DNA of 64,000 nt from Phoronis australis. Taxonomy: Eukaryota; Phoronida; Phoronidae. Made by a program: the position numbers and the translations under genes. Positions 32,385 through 53,996 of the stretch are shown here, in pieces. Numbering within the stretch: position 1 is the first letter of the stretch; every line of letters starts with the position of its first letter. The stretch lies in contig NMRA01000645.1 of assembly GCA_002633005.1 (NCBI GenBank), forward strand, positions 62,001-126,000, written 5' to 3'. The notes beneath the pieces are model-generated. The model was given only the letters and a program-made list of their open reading frames with translations. It was not told the DNA's origin and did not search any database.

Positions 32385-35212
32385 GACCCGAGTAGACGCA
32401 TTTGACCTTAATGTAACTTTAAAACAACAGCGCATACAGAGAAACGACGACAAACCTCACCGTTTGTTTTAATGTGCAATGACCGACGACTTACTACTAT
32501 ATCTCGCAAAATTTTCATTCCCGGCCGTTTTCTGCCATTGGTTCATCTGTTTACACATACTGCAGGCTCGTAGCCTGTGCCTTTGCTGCCAAGTCAAAAC
32601 AAAAAAAAGACCTCATCTTTTCCCTGGTGTGCATGCTATCAAAAACGATGTTCCACGAAATAAGGGCTTCCCCTGATCGTCACATGGGCGAGGACGGGAC
32701 GGAGGCACTGAGCTGAAAAATTGAGACGACTAAGGGGAAGTGTGAAGTTGGGGCCGCCTCTAATAGTCATGAAAATGTAGCCGACTTCGCCGGTAAAGTT
32801 AGTTTCAAACCCTGGTCACTCTATTTCTGTAATAGCGAGTGTTGTGCGTTACTCTCTTTTGTTCAGGGAAATAGAATACTAATGAACGACCGCTAAAGGC
32901 AGTCCTTTCGTAGACAAACTGATCGGTGAAAAAACAACCACCTCATTCAGCAGCACGTCCCGTTTTTTGACCCTGTGCAAACGCACCTCCCACTGGGTAA
33001 CCCACTATGTCTTTAAAGGTACTGGCTCCAACTCTGCCAACTTCGTCATCCTCTACTGAAGGGTAGAGAAGCTACCGCAGATGCGTTTCGTGTATAAATC
33101 AGAACTTACTAATCAACAAGAAAACTTTTTAAATTTCGACATCCCAGTATGTGTTGGTCTTTTCTATAACATTGCCCCAAGAGAGTTTTTAGACTCGTTT
33201 ACACAACGTGTTCTTGCTAGTCTTTTACAGGGTCAAACGGATCCACGGGATCTTTCTGTACACATGTAGTAATTCGGCACGAGAGTTACGCGCCGGTTTG
33301 GTGTTACGCCATAAGCCGAGTCCTGGAGAGAACCCATGCGCATGGTTTCACGTTTTTCTTTGTAAGCAATTGAATTTCAAGACAATTTACGCGGTTTTAC
33401 CTGAGGGTTTTACCATAGACAGTAGTTTTTTAAAGGGCGTCTAGAAATAATCAAGAAAATGCCCTTCATCAATCTGGGACAGATTATATCTTCAGCAAAT
33501 GAAGTGTGAAAAAATGAAAGCAGACAAAATTGTATTTACAAATATACATATACCGTGACATAATATGTAAATTTCCGCAAAGGCAGCATCCTCTGAACAA
33601 TGATGAATAGTCACGCAACATAAAATTCATCACAAAAAAGGTTCAAAATTCTACTTTGAAATCAACAGCATATTACACAGGCAGCCCCTAAAATATCCCA
33701 GTAAAAGTATATAAAACAAAAAGTAAATCTATGATAAACTTAAATCCATTCATGACTCACTTGTTACAAAAGAAATGATCCACCTCATAAGTAAATGGTA
33801 AGATATTAAAACACACCTCTCTAAAATAACATTAAGCATTGTGATATTTCCATCATAAAATGACTCATGTCTTATGAAGCAAGATGATCATTGGGAATTC
33901 CTCCACTAAGCAGTGTCAAGGTATTGTCATGGTACTCTCTGACTTATCAAATTGTTTGCTGACAATTCAAACCTAGGGAATTAGAAGCACTCTCTTTTCC
34001 TACAGTTAAAATAATTAAATAAATATAGACAAATATAGACACACAATCAACCATGGTTGGTCTGATGGGATCTGACTATTTCTTTTACATCTCTAGTTTG
34101 GTCCGAGGTATTATATTGTACATAGAGGTCAACAACAAACGGGCAGTCTGATTTCAGCACCAGTAAATTGATGAATTTTCACTGACCAGATTCACCATAG
34201 CTATAAACCAGACCTTTCATTTCCATCATGGTCCAAATTCTCCCAGTTCACTAAATATTAAGCACAGTTACAATTTTAATCTCTTAACTGCATTTCGACT
34301 ACATACAATAAAAATTTTCTCAAACAACGAAAAGTAGTGAAGTTACTGTGAATTAGCAACAACCAATGTGTTTGATTCCAGACATCTGAATTAGGTTTAC
34401 TCAAGTTTGAAACTCATTTGTTGTGGAAATCACTTTTTCACAGTCACATACAAGGTAATCACCAGGCTGGTCACTTTTATACTATTGTCCTTGACCTTGC
34501 TTATTCCTTTTTAAAGGGGACAATACATACATAATAAAATAACCCCTACCTACACTGAGCATACTGAACTTATTTAATAAAATTGCACACTGGTCAAAAA
34601 CAGCAGAACTGGTTTTGGTCTGTTTTCCTCCATTCATTTTGAGACCTGCACTCAGCGACTAAAAAACCACCAGCCTACATAAATTTCAGCGAAGATCTGG
34701 AGTCTTTTTTTGAAAATCTGTACAAGGAGACAAAATCAACGTCTGAAACAACATGCGTTACATGTGTCACAATTTTGGTGAGTTGTGAGACAATAAAAGT
34801 ACAGTAATGGTAATCACCCCTTTCGTTTCATGATCAATATCCTGTACTTTCAAATGAATAGAAGTGCCACTAGATTCATCTCATATTTCCACTATACGTT
34901 GTGCGTCCTCCTTTGAGAGTGCAATGATTTTTGCCAGACCCCAAGAAACTGAATAGACGCCAAAAACTTTGGACCGCGACTCCACAAGACCCAGTATTAG
35001 GAAGTGAGAGGTGAACACTGCAAAAATAGCACATCCCAGCAGCAAGACGAACCAAGTGGAAGGAGAAAACATGGGAGAATTTTAGCTCAAAAATTCACAC
35101 TGCAACACAATTTTAGTTTTGAAGAAATTTTCAGACCCGAACATCATTCATTAATTTATAAAAGTGTTGAACAAATTTTTACTGCCACCTACACCACTGG
35201 AGGTGCAATCAA

Positions 35213-35282
35213 AGACTTGATGGTATATTATAATGGGTAAACAATAAGACTTGATGGTATATTATAATGGGTAAACAATAAA
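35213..35282. repeat. tandem duplication of a 34-bp unit
   Basis: AGACTTGATGGTATATTATA then ATGGGTAAACAATA occurs twice back to back (starts 35213 and 35247) with no differences seen, indicating a recent slip duplication. Confidence 0.9.
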
Positions 35283-35480
35283 AATCTCAACAAACCTAAC
35301 TCATCAGGCAAAGTGAGTTAAGTGAGCTAAAATGGCCACTGAACTCTAAAATGGACATTGAACCTTAAACTGATGAGAAAGACACCATAAAGAGTCATTC
35401 ATTTTGACTCACCTCTATACAATTTCAAGTGCCCTTCAGTATGCCTCCTTAGAGCCATTTTTGAATTGACCAAACATCCC

Positions 35481-35515
35481 CCCCACACACACGCGTGCAC
35501 ACACACACAAACACA
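35481..35515. repeat. CA-rich microsatellite
   Basis: CCCCCCACACACACGCGTGC followed by ACACACACACAAACACA. An interrupted dinucleotide repeat. Confidence 0.8.
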
Positions 35516-36153
35516 TTCCCCTTAAAGACCTAAACAACGTTAATTAGGTCAAGCTAAAATCACAAATTTCAAACTGGAATAAATTAACTTGGAAATCAAT
35601 GCAAGGTTTGTATCATGTGCTATTACAAAGATTGTGCTGCATGGGGCTTTAAAATTCAGCCCTGTCTCTTCACATTCAATTTCCACATTTTTAGTAGTTC
35701 CCCTGAACACAAGGGTGATTGAATTGCATAAAACTTTGTCTTTCAGTGAAACACTGGATCTATTTATCTCGTAATGTAAAATGGCTGTGATGCAATCTCA
35801 AGGACTTTAGCAACAACAATTGACACACTATTATCACTATTCAATGCTCATGCTGAATAAGCAATTAATAAACATGACAGATGCATCTACGCTCGTGAAA
35901 CAGTGAGACGTTTTAATCAGAATTTTGAAATTTTGACCCTCCTTGGCTACTCACAATGGTCATCACGATGAAATCACATGAGTTGCACGATATCAAAGCA
36001 TAGATCGACATACGACAATAAGATATGCAGTAACATGTCCTTAATACTGTCGTCCTTCAATGAAACATTTAAAACTTTTGCCTTGGACCTTTCACTTGAA
36101 CCATCGTTGGGTAGGGTGTTTCAACTGATCCTTCCCTAAATATTCTTCTGGAT

Positions 36154-36159
36154 TTTATT
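36154..36159 (-). terminator. candidate poly(A) signal of PRKX
   Basis: TTTATT on the + strand reads AATAAA on the minus strand, about 130 nt after the kinase stop codon. Placement is reasonable; actual use is inferred. Confidence 0.4.
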
Positions 36160-36287
36160 GGACCATCCACTGAGGAGGGGTGTTACAACATACCCCCGGC
36201 CCCTCCTCAAATTCCGTCTGCCTGAGAGTTTCATATCTCTGCATTAAAAGCTTTTGCTCATATCGACCCGGTCTTGCTCAACGACAT

Positions 36288-45155
<8,868 letters not shown>

Positions 45156-48100
45156 CTGCAAAATGAAAATCAGATCTCTGCTACTTTGCCTATTGACATC
45201 AAAGATAGAAAACAATGAGGACTCTAAATACACTGGATGTCACATTGGCGCTAAACAAAACACAGACCACACTTTCACAAATTCAACTTTTCAAGTGGCG
45301 CATGGAAATCGTAGCCCACAAATATCCCCATACAGGCGAACACCTAAGTTTGTGTTCTCAGTTTTCAGATATCGAAAAATTAACCTTTCTCCTTAAGCAG
45401 TACCTATACTGCGTTCAGAAGCGTAAATTTTACGAGAAGTCCGACAGGATGTCGGATCAAAAGGGATATTGCCAAGCACTTGAAACGATCGCGCCGATTC
45501 ACCACACAGTCTTAAGAGTAATTAAAACATCACTACAGTGTAACCTTCTCATGGTAAGAAGTTCCGCCTGAAGTCGGGCCGAATGCAATGACAAGGCAGA
45601 TCGGACGACTGGGATCTGTATTCTGATTGGATGGCATGTATACGCTGTACTGACTATCAAGTCTCCCACTGAGTTATTTTTGAAACATCAAGCGTTCAGA
45701 CTGTCCATGCTTGTTCAGACGAATTGAATTGGATTTTCTGCTCATTAATTTGGTTTTCCTGACCATTGCATTCCATTACCATATTCCTATGAGTTACCAT
45801 GAAATGCGGTTTATTGGGGAACTCAAAAATCAAGGGGTGATTGTTTACCCGAGCATGGTGTGCTTAAAAAGAAAATATCAGTGAAGTTGTGATGACCGCT
45901 TTCATGAATGGTCATGGGTTAATAAACAGTGAGCCTCACCATGTTCTTGTGCAAGAGTCATTTAAAATATCAGCAGATTGTAGACAGTGGGCGTTAATTG
46001 TTTAGAATGGTGCCACCGACCTACAGAGTTAGCATGGCATAGCTTTTTACACCTCTATATTTCTGGTGTAAATATAACGCATGCAATAAGCAGGTCACGT
46101 ACTGCTAGTGTGTGAATGCTTTCACTTGTTTTTATACCAGAGTGTAGTAATGTTTAGTGCCATCCCCACCATGAGTTATCCTAGTTACTCCTGCAGTCAC
46201 CGTGTTTAGTACATAGAAGTGTGGACATTGCTTGTGCTGGGGCAACTAGACACACGTGGAACATCTTAACCCCCCTTACCAAGGTTAGGTAGTGCAAATT
46301 ACTTTACTTGGGAGATATCTTGCCTAAGCGCCAAACTGCAGACAAGGCAGGAGTAAATATCAGCTGTGTTCTTGTTCAGTCTATTCCAGTGCCATTCTTC
46401 GCAAGGTTTAGCTTGTATATAGTGAGGATGGTCGTCCGAATGAGGGCAAATTGTTCTATACCAAAAAGTGCACGAGCCAAAAGAGCAATAAGAGCCGGGA
46501 ACAGGTGCTGGAGTACGGTCAGGTCAGAGCTCACAGGCAGATCCAGGAGAAGGGGTCAGGGAGGTCCGGACCCCCTTTTTCATTTTATTTCAATTCAGTC
46601 ATTTTAAATCTACAATTTTTAAATTATTGACTCGAACCCCTTTTTAAAAAATACTTGATCCGATCCCCTTTTTAAAAATTCCTGGATACGCCCCTGAAGC
46701 TGGCAATTCAGTAGACACCCTTGTCAGTATCACCGAATGGGTTAATTGAAATTAAGTTCTTGTAAAATCTCCCTATCACATGTTATTCCATACAAAATCT
46801 GTAAAAATCATAAACAGCCGAAGGTTGTGTTAATGAACGTAAATACGAGCTCGGCTCATGTAAAACTTCTTGCCAATATCTTTGTGAGGTGGGTGGTACG
46901 CATTATGACTGATGTGTGAAATATTACTTTCTGCTACTCTATTGTGAAATATTTCTTAGAGGCTAGAGATTGTGTAACTACAAAGGTGGATTCTGAAATT
47001 GCTCCCTGTTGATAGATTTGTTTGGATCTTTTGAGTCTAGACAGACACATAACAAGACCCATCCTTTTCTCTGCAATTACTAAATATTCACCAGGTCTGT
47101 GGGTTCATCTTACTGCTTTGATATTCCCCTGGGCATTGTGCTATTAAGTTTATGTTCATTCCAAACATAATTATCCATTTAAATAGCCCAACAACCTATT
47201 TTGAGTCTGCATAAAAAATTTAATCTCACAGTTGCAATAAACTTTGGACAAATAGGGGTGCAGTCCAGCAAATAAGAAGAAAGCAAATAATTACAGGTTC
47301 TGGAATTGTGACTGAAGGCATGCCTTTACCACATGCTCCTGTAAGCCTATCATCAGCAACTTCTACTACAATTATTTTATTCATCCATTGCAATACCAGT
47401 TTGGGATTTAATTTTTACTTTATTTTGCAATACCAAGAAATTTCTGCCATGCACAAAATTTAGTGGCATTAGATTATATCTTAATTAAAGTTGATTCATG
47501 CCCAAGCTCTGACACAAAAGCTTTTCCCACTCGGCTCTGAAGCTTCAGTGTTGCCGAAGCTTCAGCCAATGAGAACACATGTAACTTCAGTCTTGAATCG
47601 AAGTTAACAGTGCAAGTTTATTCCGAAGTAACGCTACAATGGGAATGCTTAACTTCGATGCCATCAGAGTTCCGGCATGGGTCACTGCTTACGTTACTTT
47701 TTCTCAATAATTTGTCCTAATAATTATTATTTATGCAGTATAAGCATTCTCTTTCAAATTATCCACATATGTTTTTAATTCTTTACATTAAAAAATCACA
47801 AAACGTGTAGTGCACGCAAAACGAGTTCCCGCCACGCCATATTGTCTTTATTTGGATCAGCTGTTAATGTGTTCAAGAGTCAAATTTTTAGTCATTTTCT
47901 AGTACATCATCCCAACGTGGCAACCGTTGGCTGCCTTGTGAAGGTGACGTTCTAGTTTTCATCTGGGGAGACGGAGAGGTCATTTTTCATGGCAAACACA
48001 GACGAAAACAACAAGGCCACATGACCAAAGGTCACATTAGCGCAGTGTTGCTACAACTTCACTGAACTATAACACCAAAGCTGACGGGATCACACTAACC

Positions 48101-50991
48101 AAATGTTAATGTTCCTGTTTAACAACATTGTCATTGTCATTGTCTCAGGGACAGACATCACTGCACATTGGAAAGGTCCACAAGGGGCAGTTCAGTCCTC
48201 TGCAGCAGCCAAGAAAGAGTCACACTGCTGATGGTTCCCATGTTGTCACCTAAATAAGTGGCATAGTTATGCATCCATGAGGTAAAGAAGAACTAGCAAT
48301 CATGAAAAAGGTCAATGATGTCAATACCAATACTCTTGAAATATACAATCACTTCATCAGCTGACTCAAAAAGTGGCCCATTTAAATACCTAAATTGGTG
48401 AAAATCATACCGAATTCACCAGTATAGACAGCACACATGGGCCACCCGGTTTCTGGTATTGAAAAGAACTGACAATTAATTGTTGCTTCCTCACTGCATA
48501 AAATTAATCACTGTGACAAGGCCACCTTTTAAACATGGCTCCATTTCATGAATCTATTTCATGGGTGGCGCAGCACTGAAATAAGTAGGGGGCTATAGCC
48601 CCCCCAGCCCCCAGCAGCAGTGCGCCGCCCATATTATGGGCCTTTTGGACCCCACGTGGGTCCTGCAAAACTTGGTGAAAAATTACCGCCTACCCGCAAT
48701 TTTTGGTACACGCCAGCAGGCACCTTGTCAATATGAGTGGCCCCCCCTCTCCCTTACCGCTGGGGAACAGTCAGTTTCTTTCCAAGTCCAGATGTCATCT
48801 TTAATTTGAAAAAGGAACAAGTTGACATCATAATACTGTGGTGTAAACCCAAATTTATTGTTTGATGGAAGGTGGGGCTCAGGCACCTTTAATCATCAAA
48901 TTCCGTTGAATTTAGAAGTTGTAGCCACAAAAACATTTCTGAGAATTGACGTGATGTTATTGCCATGGAGATGCTTTAAGTACACAATTTACATGTGCAC
49001 TTTACACGATAATGTATCAGATTGTACTACCAACAAAACCTTTACAGCCACAAAACCTAAAACTAATTGAATCTTAATCCATTGGGGCACAGCATTCAAT
49101 CAAGTGTAAACACAACTTACAGTGCTCTTGAAAGTTACTGCCAATATTACTTAAACTTACTGGGAGCTCAGTCAAACAAGACACTGAGCATGCACCCTTA
49201 CGCTTATGGTACAGTAAGCTTGTGCAAGCTGAGTTAAATGCAACATTGTCAGATTGAATGTTATGCAGTAAGCAGCTTATCACCTGGAACCAAGTGATTG
49301 CATACAATGGTTCAGTAGCATGACCAAGCTGTTATGCAGTGTGTCTACATGAGCCTGCCACGCGCTGTTTGCCCGAATGGTTTCAACATTGTTTTATAAG
49401 ATCAAGTGAGAGAGATGTAATGAGCCAAAAGTACCATCTCATGTCTCTTTGAGTTAAGAGCAGGACAGCATGGGCCGGTATTTTTCCAGCCTGGTTGGAA
49501 CTGACTGATTTTTATTCAAAGGTATAATAGCAAGATGCCCATTTCCTAGGAGCTAACATTCAGATGAGAAGGTGTTCGCAAAGACACAGGCTTGTTTAAA
49601 GAAATATTGATCAATTGGAGGTGCTGGTAAACCATTAACATGTGCATAAAACTGAAGTAGAAATTTTGAAATATCACAGGTGTGCCGTAAGCCAAGCATG
49701 GGCGTTAACCCACATGAGTGTGCACAGACAATCCAACTAGAGTAAAATTCCAAGAAAATTAATCTATTGGTCTGTCAAACATAAAAGTTACAGCTTCCAT
49801 TACAAATGACTGGCTGTCTAGACAGATGAACCAACATAATCCTAAACATCTAGAAATAGATGCGGAACATGATCAAGGAGTTGTAGTTAACCAAACCATG
49901 GTTACAGAGCAAAATTTGGAACAATTATTACAAACATCTCTCCCCTTATGACTCAAACATTCAGATGACAGTGGTTTCCAAATCCACCGAGATATCAGTG
50001 TCGTCCATGGTTAATAGCGTTTTCGCAATCGCTTGTCTGGCATCACTATTTGCAAGCCAATAATCTATTACCCTTCAATAAATTAATAAAACCCAACTAA
50101 ATGAATACCTTAAGATGCATCCTGATTGAAAACATTATAGTCAATAAACCAAATCCCATAACATTGTTTTTGTCTAACTTTTATTGTATTCCTGTATTTC
50201 AGTCCTCACATTGCCGTTTATTTCAGCCATTGTTTAATTGCTGTGAAACCATTATTAATGCGGTAATTACTCTGCTCCACACGAAAGGAACTTAAATCAG
50301 TGTTTGTGATATCAAGTATTGATGACGCTCTCGGTTCTTGTACAAATCTATGGAAAAAGTGCAAGTTTTCTGTGAAAAAAGAGAGTAAAGTTCTCCTCTT
50401 AGTGTGCTCAGACATCACATTGGTCAGTAGCGCAACTAAGAGGATCCTTTAATTGCTCCTTGACCCATTTTGCATTCAACCAGACTGCTGACAGGAAACA
50501 ATGTGGTTAAATTTATGCACAGCTGACATCACAGTGTCAATTTGTGTCTGCATCACAACTTCAGGAATTGTAGTGCAGTGTCACCATAATTGCTCATGTC
50601 AGTTCATGCTGCACAAACTTGTCTTGTAATTATGGCATATGAAGGCGATGGTCTGAGATGACATCAAGGGAGATCCAGGACTACATCCAGTAGGCCAAGT
50701 TTTACAAGAAAACTGAGATCACGCAAGTCCCAAGATGCTGTCTTGCAGTACAAGCAAAACATATTGTATCACACAATCTCATTAATTACAGGAGACTGCT
50801 CTTTTTGATGATAGCTGATTATCTTAGAAATACATGTTTCTGTGTTAAGTGCTATTAACCCGACATGTAATCACTGTCCATAGAACAAGGGAAAGTTACA
50901 TAACAGCACAGCTAATGGTCTGCATTTTGGTGTAGTGTTACCATTCACTTGCTTTGCCAATGTCCCACTTGCTAGTGAACCCAGTCTGTTA
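45156..50991. other. region upstream of the visible PRKX exons, no supported coding exon
   Basis: May include the first PRKX intron and its missing N-terminal exon, for which I searched on the minus strand without success. It holds a MITE-like element (46530-46697), a relic related to the 51 kb repeats (about 47560-47700) and a GC-richer stretch at 48560-48780 that resembles a transposon fragment. The open frames in this interval look like chance. Confidence 0.5.
46530..46697. mobile_element. short MITE-like element
   Basis: The left end GGCAGATCCAGGAGAAGGGG and the reverse complement of the right end (CAGGGGCGTATCCAGG, then AATTTTTAAAAAGGGG) form imperfect inverted repeats sharing ATCCAGG and GGGG blocks. 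The interior is T-rich and mirrored (CCCCTTTTTAAAAAATAC). Superfamily not assigned. Confidence 0.5.
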
Positions 50992-51001
50992 GCCCTTTCA
51001 T

Positions 51002-51565
51002 ACTAACGTTGATGAGTCGATGCTATGGGGAGATGCGGTCAGTATGAACAGTTAACTTCGGCCCTGGATCGAAGTTAACAGCACTGTTTACGTAACTTTG
51101 TACTAAGTAGGTGGATTTAATAGTGGAGCGTCAATGCTGTGGTGCAGCATGACCAGTCAACTTTGGTCCCTTTAATGCTATCGCTAGGTGCCACTGTTAT
51201 CGTCAACAATGTAAAGGTAGTGAAGTTGGCAATAGTTATATTTTGCTCGAATAATCCCAAATCGANGCGCCTTGGTCGTAGATACCGCCCCCGTTACAAT
51301 ACTAACGTTGATGAGTCGATGCTATGGGGAGATGCGGTCAGTATGAACAGTTAACTTCGGCCCTGGATCGAAGTTAACAGCACTGTTTACGTAACTTTGT
51401 ACTAAGTAGGTGGATTTAATAGTGGAGCGTCAATGCTGTGGTGCAGCATGACCAGTCAACTTTGGTCCCTTTAATGCTATCGCTAGGTGCCACTGTTATC
51501 GTCAACAATGTAAAGGTAGTGAAGTTGGCAATAGTTATATTTTGCTCGAATAATCCCAAATCGAA
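51002..51565. repeat. near-identical direct duplication of about 265 bp, period 299
   Basis: 51002-51265 recurs at 51301-51564 with no difference seen, from ACTAACGTTGATGAGTCGAT to AATAATCCCAAATCGA. The first copy ends at the N at 51266, followed by about 34 bases absent from the second. A real recent duplication or an assembly join artefact. Confidence 0.9.
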
Positions 51566-51584
51566 ATAAAAACGAGAGCGCTCG

Positions 51585-52310
51585 GAGGAGCGACACTTGG
51601 CGAAATTATACGAAAACAGGACGATGGGGAGGACGACGACAACAATCATGACGATGAAGGCGGAGATTATGAACAACACGATAACATTCATGTGACTAGC
51701 GAACAAATCAGTAAAAAATAGCCTGCAGTCTTGTTCACGCGCCCGGTAAACTGGCAACAGTGCGAGAGCGCTCGGAGGAGCGACACTTGGCAAAATTAAG
51801 CGAAAACAGGACGATGGGGAGGACGATGACGAGGATCATGACGATGAAGGCGGAGCTCGATAACAGTGACTAGCGAACAAATCAGTAAGAAATAGCCTGC
51901 AGTCTTGTTCACGCACCCGGTCATCTGGAAACAGTGCGAGAGCGCTCACTCCGCTCAGAGGAGCGACACTTGGCGAAATTACGTGAAAACAGGACGATGG
52001 GGACGACGACGACGATGATCATGACGATGAAGGCGGAGATTATGAACAACACGATAACATTCATGTGACTAGCGAACAAATCAGTAAGATAGCCTGCAGT
52101 CTTGTTCATGCACCCAGTAAACTGGCAACAGTGCGAGAGCACTAGGAGGAGCGACACTTGGCGATATTACATGAAAACAGGACAATGGGGAGGAGGAGGA
52201 CGACGACAATGACGATGAAGGCGGAGATTATGAACAACACGATAACATTCATGTGACTAGCAAACAAATCAGTAAAAAATACTCTTCAGTCTTGTTCACG
52301 CACCCAGTTT
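51585..52310. repeat. four tandem units of about 183-190 bp
   Basis: The anchor CGACACTTGG occurs at 51591, 51781, 51964 and 52152. Each unit continues with AAAACAGGACGATGGGGA, GATGAAGGCGGAG, ATTCATGTGACTAGCGAACA and CAGTCTTGTTCACGC. The second unit has a short internal deletion. A diverged fifth or sixth unit lies at about 52590-52730. On the minus strand each full unit encodes a hydrophobic stretch of the type SHMNVIVLFIISAFIVMI. Confidence 0.9.
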
Positions 52311-52500
52311 CTCCGACGGCAGACGACAGAGGTTGATAGCAATTAATGCCAGCCACCCGTTTGAATCAAAAGCAGGTAAAATTTGGATTTTCTCATTCAA
52401 AAACACAAACAAATCAGTTTTCTTGCATCTGTTTACAACAGATTCCTCGAACAAAAAACCAAACCTGAAATACGCCCTGTATATGAATTGTAGGCACTAC

Positions 52501-52570
52501 TAGAAAATGCCCTGTGGCCGCGGCCTGACTGTCACTAGAAAATGCCCCGTGGCCGTGGCCTGACTGTTCA
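52501..52570. repeat. tandem duplication of a 35-bp GC-rich unit
   Basis: TAGAAAATGCCCTGTGGCCG followed by CGGCCTGACTGTCAC occurs at 52501 and again at 52536 with few changes. Confidence 0.85.
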
Positions 52571-52738
52571 GTGCTACCTACAATCTTGAGCGACAATAGG
52601 CGAAATGAACGATGATGATGATTGTGATGATGAAGGTGGCGATTATGAGCAACACTATAACACTCATGTGACTAGAGAAGATGACAGAAATTAGTAAATA
52701 GGCTACAGTCTTGAGCGACACTTGGCGAACAGCAAAAT

Positions 52739-53996
52739 CGCTCAACAAAGGAACAGCGTTTTCAGAAACTCAAATAATTCAAAAAGTAGACGTCCTACCG
52801 TTCAAAACTCCAAGTAACCTGGCAGTTTCGCAACATCACATGAATTTTTCTAAAAAAAACGAAATTTTGCGTTTTTTTTTTGAAATTCAAAGTCAAATAA
52901 CTCGAAAACGGTAAGTCTGAGAAAAATGATATCAAAGAGCATACTGCCAGGAATTCACATGCAAAAATTCATGTCATTTGCTCTTGCCGTTCAAAATGCG
53001 ACTGCAGAACGATCGAAAATGGGTGAAAATGCTCCAGAGCCGCTATCTTGAAAGTGACTTCCGGTTAAACAAAATTTTATAAAAGCCAATCAATAACAAC
53101 AAACATGTGACCAGTTTGAAAATGATTGGTTCGCCAATGCGCCCTCTACAGGAAAAAAGTTTTTGGCCAGTTATCGAGGTGTGCAGGCGCCATTGCCGAT
53201 ATTTCCGCCATCTTTGATCGGAAGTTAAAGATTTACGGCGCAGTTGTAGTGCTTGTATGGTATAATAATCGTACTAGTTTTCAGCCCTGCACGTCGAAAA
53301 ATGCGGCCTCTATGAGCAATGTCTTCATGATCTTGTTCAGCAGAAGCTAAACCAACATCAGTGCAGCAAGAGCTGTCAACAAAGGAAAAGCACTATCAGA
53401 AAATCTCAAATAATTCAAAAAGTAGACATTGTAGCTTAAAATGGAAAACATCTTCTAAAAGCCCGTCCAAAACTCTATCTAGATTGATAGTTTCATAACA
53501 TTCCATAAATTTTTCGAAAAAATTGAAATTTTGCGTTTTTTTGAAATTCAAAGTCAAATAACTCGATAACGGTAAGTCTGAGAAAAACGTTATTGCAAAA
53601 CTTTTGAAAGAGCATACTTCAAGGAATCCATATGCAAAAATTCACGTCATTTGCTCTTCCCGTTAAAAATGCGACAACAGAACGATTGAAAATGGGTGAA
53701 AATGCGCCAGAGCCGCCATCTTGAAAGTGACTTCCGGTTAAACAAAATTTTATAAAAGATGATCAAAAGCAACAAACACGTGACCAGTTTGAAAGTGTTT
53801 GGCTTGCCAATGCGCCCTCTACAAGAGAAAATGTTTTTGGCCAGATATCGAGGTGTGCATGCGCCATTGTCAATATTTCCGCCATCTTTAATTGGAAGTT
53901 AACGTTTTTTGGCACAAATGTAGCACATGTGTTCTATAATAATCCTACCAAGTTTCAGCTCTGTACGTCAAAAAATGCGGCCTCTATGAGCATTTA
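52739..53996. repeat. two diverged tandem copies of a ~630-bp sequence
   Basis: Copy 1 starts near 52739 and copy 2 near 53371; both begin TCAACAAAGGAA and continue with ATAATTCAAAAAGTAGAC, TGAAATTCAAAGTCAAATAA, GTGACTTCCGGTTAAACAAA, AATGCGCCCTCTAC and GCGGCCTCTATGAGCA. Identity is clearly below 100 percent, so the duplication is not recent. Open frames are short. Confidence 0.85.

Larger units (their letters stand above)
32385..36287. other. intergenic region between the Ig gene and PRKX 3' end
   Basis: About 3.9 kb between convergent genes, largely AT-rich. It holds an adapter-like 13-mer (33271-33283), a 34-bp tandem duplication (35213-35282), a CA-rich microsatellite (about 35481-35515) and the PRKX poly(A) signal candidate (36154). 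No supported coding exon. Confidence 0.6.

Noticed and set aside
46308-46607. 99-codon open frame rich in Arg and Ala
   Set aside because: It overlaps a MITE-like element, shows no family similarity and has no splice or start support.
49940-50010. Minus-strand ATG with good context (MDDTDISVDLETTVI) considered as the missing PRKX first exon
   Set aside because: It runs into a stop without a donor site and does not end in the required split Gly codon of the glycine-rich loop.
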